Position numbers and translations under genes: made by a program. Shown here piece by piece: positions 8,998-13,274 of a stretch of DNA of 13,274 nucleotides (the first letter of the stretch is position 1; every line of letters begins with the position of its first letter). The notes under the pieces are model-generated. The model was given only the letters and a program-made list of their open reading frames with translations, was not told where the DNA came from and did not search any database. Source of the DNA: Dimargaris cristalligena (lineage: Eukaryota > Kickxellomycota > Dimargaritomycetes > Dimargaritales > Dimargaritaceae); NCBI GenBank assembly GCA_027576995.1, contig JANBQC010000696.1, forward strand, positions 1-13,274, read 5' to 3'.

Positions 8998-9037
8998 GGG
9001 GGGAAGGGAGTGTGGGGTGGTGGGGGGAGGGAGGGAG
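8998..9037 (+). other. G-rich tract able to form a G-quadruplex
   Basis: Forty bases contain at least six runs of three or more G (G6, G3, G4, G6, G3, G3) separated by 1-7 nt, so a G-quadruplex could form on the + strand. It begins about 155 nt past the NDUFS3 stop, on the template strand for NDUFS3; the NDUFS3 transcript would carry the C-rich complement. Its place between convergent genes would suit a pause or termination role, which is inference. Confidence 0.55.
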
Positions 9038-9191
9038 ATGTAAAATATATAAATAAAGATTGCGAGGAGTAGACGTACCCCACGGCTCATTGTCGATGGG
9101 CGGAAAGTGAAAGGGTTGAAGGGTGTGGCCGAGGTACATCACCCACACGCACCCTCCCGGCCATCCAGTCAACCGTTCCGTACTGTGCCGT

Positions 9192-10347
9192 TTACTGCTT
9201 GTTCTTGGGAGTACGTTCGTAGCCCTGGGGGGTATCGTCCCGACCCTGGCCGGTCTGTTCCCACGCGGAACTGTAGTCGAAGTTACGGAACGCCTGGGAC
9301 ATTTCAACGGGTTCGGTGACGACCCGTTTTCGCTCGTCGTCGTATCTCACTTCAACATAACCCGTCAGGGGGAAGTCCTTACGGAGGGGATGGCCTTCAA
9401 ACCCGTAGTCGGTCAGCACGCGACGCAAGTCGGGGTGGTTTTCGAACAAAATGCCGTACATATCATAGGCTTCCCGCTCGAACCAGTTGGCACTGTTGAA
9501 CAGGGCCACCATGGAAGGAACCGGGGTCACTTCGTCACAGTAGGTTTTGACGCGGATGCGGGTGCTGTACCGGACGCTCAACATATTGTGCACCACTTCG
9601 AAACGGTTGGCCCGGTTGGGGTAGTCCGCGCCGGACGTATCGGTGAGTTGTTTGAATTGCGCCCCCGTGTGGTCGCGGAGGAATAGCATCACGGGTTCCA
9701 AGGCTGAAGGGGCCACGTAAAGGGTCAATTCATCCTTCCAGACCGAGAATTGTTGGATGAATTTGGGGAGCATGCTCACGAGATGGCGGCCGTAATCGTA
9801 GAGCTGCTTGTCTTGGGTGCGCAGCGCGGGGTTGGCCTCTTCGGTCTTGTAGGTGTACGTGGCGGGGACTAGCATGGATGAAGATGGATAGTATGTAGGC
9901 AGCCCAATCGAACATATAGGCAAAGTGGCACAGGCGGGCAAAGCATAAAAGGAACTGAGTTAATGGGAGGCCATAGGGCCAACTATTGTAAAGTACGGGC
10001 GGAGTGCTAAAGTGACCTGAGCTATAACAAGCGACATTGCAAAAGGGATATGGATATACGTCACTGGAATACACTTACCTTCACGGGCATGGGCGCTGGA
10101 ATGAAAGGGCGCAACGGCCATTGAGTGAACACGGCTGGTCTGGGCTGTAGAATGATAAAGCGTATAGGCATTAGCAACGTACAGGCATAAAGATATAAAG
10201 TGAGTAAAAGGTACGGGGGTATTAGTCCTCTTTCTAGACAAGGGTGAATGTGCGGACGGGTAAGCTTCGCCGGCTCAGCCAAAGTAAACTCTCTGACCTA
10301 CCAAAGGCGCCAACCATCCGACGAGTAGCGAGGCAAGCGAGAACCAT
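9192..10347 (-). CDS. NDUFS3: NADH:ubiquinone oxidoreductase 30-kDa subunit (NDUFS3/NuoC), three exons
   Basis: This is a core subunit of the peripheral arm of mitochondrial complex I, close to the quinone site, on the matrix side. Exons on the - strand are 10347-10302, 10144-10079 and 9868-9192. Intron 1 (157 nt) has donor GTAGGT, a GCTAAT branch-like site and acceptor CTACAG. Intron 2 (210 nt) has donor GTAAGT and acceptor GCTAG. Both introns are phase 1, and splicing gives 262 aa, usual for the family. Residues 1-36 have four arginines and no acidic residue, a typical import presequence. The body holds the family signature at 168-208: [20 protein letters not shown], then [13 protein letters not shown]. 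The conserved [13 protein letters not shown] follows at 224-236. The ATG at 10347 is the first after about 200 ATG-free nt on this strand; M11 and M24 are possible alternatives. Codons end mostly in G or C. Without splicing the last exon would lack its presequence. Identity is near certain; the short first exons are slightly less so. Confidence 0.95.
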
Positions 10348-10730
10348 GGCGACTGAGTGGGTTGGTTTGCTATATAATAAAAAATGAAATATAAAAACAG
10401 GGCTGATCCAGTAAACAGAACAAATGGAATTATCTCCAGAAGGTGGAAGAGGGAACTAGTTGGTCTAAATGTAGTAGGGCAATAGAAAACCAGAATAAAC
10501 AGGCGGGGTATATGGGATGATCAACCACTTAGGCTACAAAGGTGGTTTGGGCTCATGGGCAGATTCGGGTGCCATACCCCCCCTCCCTTTCTTCAAGTTA
10601 ATAGATTCAGGCGATCTACTCTTTACGTCGACAGGCAACGACGACGCTGTTTCAAGTAATTGAGAGGGCCTCTATAGCACCGCTGCCCATGTGGAAGGTG
10701 TACTACCAGGTTGACTTACCCAACCAACTG

Positions 10731-10799
10731 TGAGGCGGAGAGATAATATTGCTCCCCTTAGGAGCGCCTCATTTCAAGATACCCCAATACAAATGAGGC
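10731..10799. repeat. Three-armed, mutually exclusive inverted repeats
   Basis: TGAGGCG (10731-10737) is complementary to CGCCTCA (10765-10771). The overlapping GCCTCATTT (10766-10774) is also perfectly complementary to AAATGAGGC (10791-10799). The middle arm can thus pair with either neighbour. A further CTCC/GGAG pair lies just inside the left arm. Confidence 0.7.
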
Positions 10800-10804
10800 A
10801 CGTG
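10799..10804. promoter_or_regulatory. E-box CACGTG upstream of NDUFS3
   Basis: A palindromic CACGTG, the core site of fungal bHLH factors such as Cbf1 and Pho4, stands about 450 nt upstream of the NDUFS3 start. GATAA follows immediately. A six-base site alone is weak evidence. Confidence 0.25.
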
Positions 10805-11200
10805 ATAATTACCTCTAACCCTAACCCCTCCCACTCTAATCCCCAACTTAACATCCCTAATATGTAACAGAATTAAAGGCAGTCGTTTTCCATATTAGGG
10901 AGGTGGTAAGCCTGGCCATTTTTCTTAGTGAAGTATCGAGCTTTGCAAGACTTCGAAGCCAAAAAGGCCATTTCGATAACCATCACCAGGTTAATGACTC
11001 ACGCGACGAGCTCTCGTTGACTCCGAATTTCACCGTGGGCGAATTAACACCTAAATTCGACTTACGGGACTAAACTGGGGCAGCCTAGTGTCTATTTCTA
11101 GTCTAGAAAAGTAGGTAATCCAGACAACAGCACCTCCTATGCCTTACCATACTCGTTATTTGTATTACAGTTCCTGTCAAAAGCTTCACTCATCCACTTA

Positions 11201-12169
11201 TTAAATTTTAGATAATACCAGAGAAAAACACAACACATAGTGGGGGTTGTCCCTCAGCTTTACATTAACATTACCAATGGCGTGTTGCATAATGCTCCAT
11301 TTAACCATTAGAACATTGGCATTGACGTACTCCCATACAAAAGGGAGAATATGGCCACTATCCCCCCCCACCATTAATGACCAGAAACCTGTGGCAAATT
11401 GCTCCATATAGTCTCATTGAATGGCAATGATACTATGCCAGGACAATAGCCATCCTAAGCCTGTTTTAGCCCAATTGGCAGATATTAATTCAACACCAGG
11501 GGCCTTATTCTAATGCACATATTTCATCCTCAGAGGGGAAGGTATTGCCGGCATTGGGACCATATAATCAGCATATTCTTAATTGAATAATTTTCCCTGT
11601 TGGTTAGACCAAGTCCACTCCCACTACTCATTGTTATCAGAGATATCCATCACTCCCATCCCCCTCTACTCCTTCACCTCTTTTCCATATATATATATAT
11701 ATGTTTTTAGGCAAACCCTCCTCCCCCCAGCTTTGGAATATTGCCAAAGAAAAAAAGGGGAAATCCTATAAAACTTAGAGTATGGTATGTTGAACCCACC
11801 ATGGTGAATGCTCACCAGACCATAATTAGAAACACCACAGATATTTCAAGCCACTATTGGTGTGGTGCCAGCATCTTAAGTTGAGTAGGTGCCTCCATTT
11901 TCAGCCAAGATAGTAGCAATGGGTTTTTGGCTAACTTTGTAGAGGTGAAGGTCTTCCTGGCTGCCGCTGGACCAAATGTGGCACCTAAGCCCTATGCCAC
12001 CTGAATCCCCTCTCCCCCTTAACAATACCCAGTTAATTTACCACCATCTCCAGTATATAAGACCCACCTGTCCTCTCTCTTGGTGTGGGTAAGCTAAGCA
12101 CAGTAAATAGTCACCATTTGAACCATCCCCTGTATTTTTCTTCTCCTCCAATATGAGCAAAAGTAATTT
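11201..12169 (-). pseudogene. Possible degenerate coding relic, unidentified
   Basis: One reading frame of 323 codons on the - strand contains 8 internal stops before its terminal TAA. By my rough hand estimate from base composition, some 20 or more would be expected. The open pieces include about 43 and 53 codons at the upstream end. The longest intact ATG-started piece is 68 codons (11407-11201). TGA, TAG and TAA stops could all arise from C-to-T change at CGA, CAG and CAA, which fits the CpG loss around it. An (AT)8 tract lies in the frame, which argues against intact ancestry there. I recognise no domain. It may be the remains of a transposon protein or a chance frame. Confidence 0.2.
11687..11702. 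repeat. (AT)8 microsatellite
   Basis: Eight uninterrupted AT units lie within the CpG-poor segment. Confidence 0.95.
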
Positions 12170-12470
12170 TTATCATATATATTGAATTATTATAGGCAGC
12201 CACTAGGTCCAGAAAATGGCACTATTAACCTGGCAGGTATTGTCCCTGAAATACTGGATGATAGTTAGGAGGAGTTATATTAATAGAAGTAAACCAGCAT
12301 CAATTTATCCAAGTTGTTTACTATGAAGTGACATCTTTTTTAGCATTGACCACACATTGATAACCCTCTTCAGAATGATCAACTTCATTGGGAGTATTGT
12401 CAACCCAATCACAGGTCACCAATCACCCACTTTAATTTGCACAGTCTCTGTATTATTACAGCTATCCAAT

Positions 12471-12567
12471 TTGTTGTGATAGAGCTAAATAACTATAGTC
12501 TTATTTACCATTGTCTTATTTATTTTTCCTCTTTTATTGAAACCACCATCCATATTTAGGTGATTAG
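12471..12567 (+). repeat. Direct repeat, copy A
   Basis: These 97 nt begin TTGTTGTGAT and end TTTAGGTGATTAG. Aligned by eye with 13177-13274, they show about 14 mismatches and one 1-nt gap, roughly 85% identity, with the last 30 nt differing at one site. Most differences are C/T or A/G transitions. Confidence 0.9.
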
Positions 12568-12613
12568 TCAAGGAATTGGCACTGCTAGCCTAAGTTTTCC
12601 CTTTTTATAAGTT

Positions 12614-12632
12614 ATTATTGTTATACAATAAT
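12614..12632. repeat. Short hairpin 1 (8-bp arms, 3-nt loop)
   Basis: ATTATTGT and ACAATAAT flank the loop TAT. Confidence 0.85.
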
Positions 12633-12763
12633 TATATATTTATTTTTAATTGGATTATTATTTTGAGTATCACATTTATACCCTTGCTATACTCTAACAA
12701 CAAGTATCAGCCATTCCTTTAACCTATTATAAGTTCATCTATACATTTTATTCTTTTGTTTTT

Positions 12764-12783
12764 ATTATACCAATAGGTATAAT
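12764..12783. repeat. Short hairpin 2 (8-bp arms, 4-nt loop)
   Basis: ATTATACC and GGTATAAT flank the loop AATA. Confidence 0.85.
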
Positions 12784-12848
12784 CATTTCACTTATCCAAT
12801 TATTAGTTTGAAGTTCCCTTTCTTCACTATTATTTTGGTGATACTAAC

Positions 12849-12864
12849 AAATGGTTTACCATTT
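12849..12864. repeat. Short hairpin 3 (7-bp arms, 2-nt loop)
   Basis: AAATGGT and ACCATTT flank TT. It is the third tight hairpin within about 250 nt. Confidence 0.85.
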
Positions 12865-13176
12865 AAAAACCAATGATACAATTCGAAGACCCTTGTCTTT
12901 ACTTTTGTTTTGGTTATATAAATGTGTCTGATCTTTTAGTATCTTTTATCTTTAGTCTCTGAATATCTACCAATTTGTAATCCCTGAGTTTTAGTATAAA
13001 TACTTAGTGGAATATCTTAGTAATAAAAAAAAACTTTTTAGTCAAGGCTAAAGAATTCACCAGATAGCACTTCTGTGGAAGTTTGATTATGTTTTAGTTA
13101 TTTTTAAGTACCCGAGGGTATTAATTCTTTTATAATTTTATTTTATTACTATTAATATTGCCCAACATTGTAATAA

Positions 13177-13274
13177 TTGTTGTGATATAGCCAAACAGCT
13201 ATAGTAGTATTGGGCATTGCCCTATTTATTTTTACCCTTTTTATTGAAACCACCGTCCATATTTAGGTGATTAG
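13177..13274 (+). repeat. Direct repeat, copy B, cut by the window end
   Basis: This is the second copy of the 97-98-nt repeat, offset 707 nt from copy A at the right end. Similarity is still high at the last base of the window, so the repeat very likely continues beyond it. Confidence 0.9.

Larger units (their letters stand above)
10348..11154. other. Upstream region of NDUFS3, no gene seen
   Basis: No credible coding frame is seen. The 200 nt next to NDUFS3 have no ATG on the - strand and probably include its leader. The rest holds inverted repeats around 10731-10799, an E-box, and two telomere-like TAACCC units near 10817-10828 that are too few to mean anything. CpG is plentiful up to 11153, then almost disappears. 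Confidence 0.5.
11155..13274. repeat. AT-rich, CpG-depleted segment, probably old repeat DNA
   Basis: By direct count only 7 CpG occur in about 2.1 kb, and none between about 11966 and 12883. The sequence to the left has CpG in nearly every line. TpG and CpA are common, the expected products of methyl-cytosine deamination. The segment contains a degenerate reading frame, an (AT)8 tract, short hairpins and a diverged direct repeat that is cut by the window end. I recognise no transposon protein or terminal repeat, so the element class is unknown. Confidence 0.5.

Noticed and set aside
9123..9686. 187-codon frame on the + strand opposite NDUFS3
   Set aside because: It is the antisense shadow of a G/C-ending conserved gene.
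10817..10828. TAACCCTAACCC, telomere-like
   Set aside because: Only two units, with no extension. This can occur by chance and does not indicate a chromosome end.

Overview
The window looks like nuclear DNA of a fungus. The protein-coding genes carry short spliceosomal introns (157, 210 and 216 nt) with GTAGGT or GTAAGT donors and CTAG or ACAG acceptors. Two genes encode nuclear-made mitochondrial proteins: the complex I 30-kDa subunit and mL59, a mitoribosomal protein I know only from fungi. Two others encode secreted proteins with classical signal peptides. Coding density is low: four supported genes in 13.3 kb. That, with the absence of recognisable homology in the secreted proteins, would suit an early-diverging lineage, but I cannot place it further from sequence alone.

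Layout. 1-1749: no supportable gene. 1750-3608 (+): TATA box and a two-exon gene for a secreted protein of about 483 aa. 3609-4379: intergenic, with a (TA)10 tract. 4380-4751 (-): mL59/MRPL25. 4752-7536: long intergenic region with a 13-bp inverted repeat (5364-5406), a 7-bp minisatellite (5451-5498), an orphan TATAAATA box, a roughly 600-nt stretch with no ATG on the + strand, and a perfect paired GATA palindrome (5879-5896). 7537-8057: a second orphan TATA box and a doubtful small spliced gene. 8058-8611 (+): TATA box, a 72-aa secreted basic peptide gene and its poly(A) signal. 8998-9037: G-rich tract between convergent genes. 9192-10347 (-): three-exon NDUFS3 gene. 10348-11150: its upstream region, with an E-box and competing inverted repeats. 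About 11155-13274: AT-rich, strongly CpG-depleted sequence with a degenerate reading frame, short hairpins and a diverged direct repeat that runs to the window edge. This end is probably an old, mutated repeat.

How the genes work together. NDUFS3 and mL59 both serve oxidative phosphorylation: one is a subunit of complex I, the other helps build the ribosome that makes the mtDNA-encoded subunits. They are about 5 kb apart, not divergently paired, and I see no evidence of shared control. The two secreted-protein genes share a promoter layout, with a TATA box 191 and 194 nt upstream of the first ATG and an ATG-free leader. They are the best candidates here for an undescribed, lineage-specific secreted system, but no function can be assigned to either.
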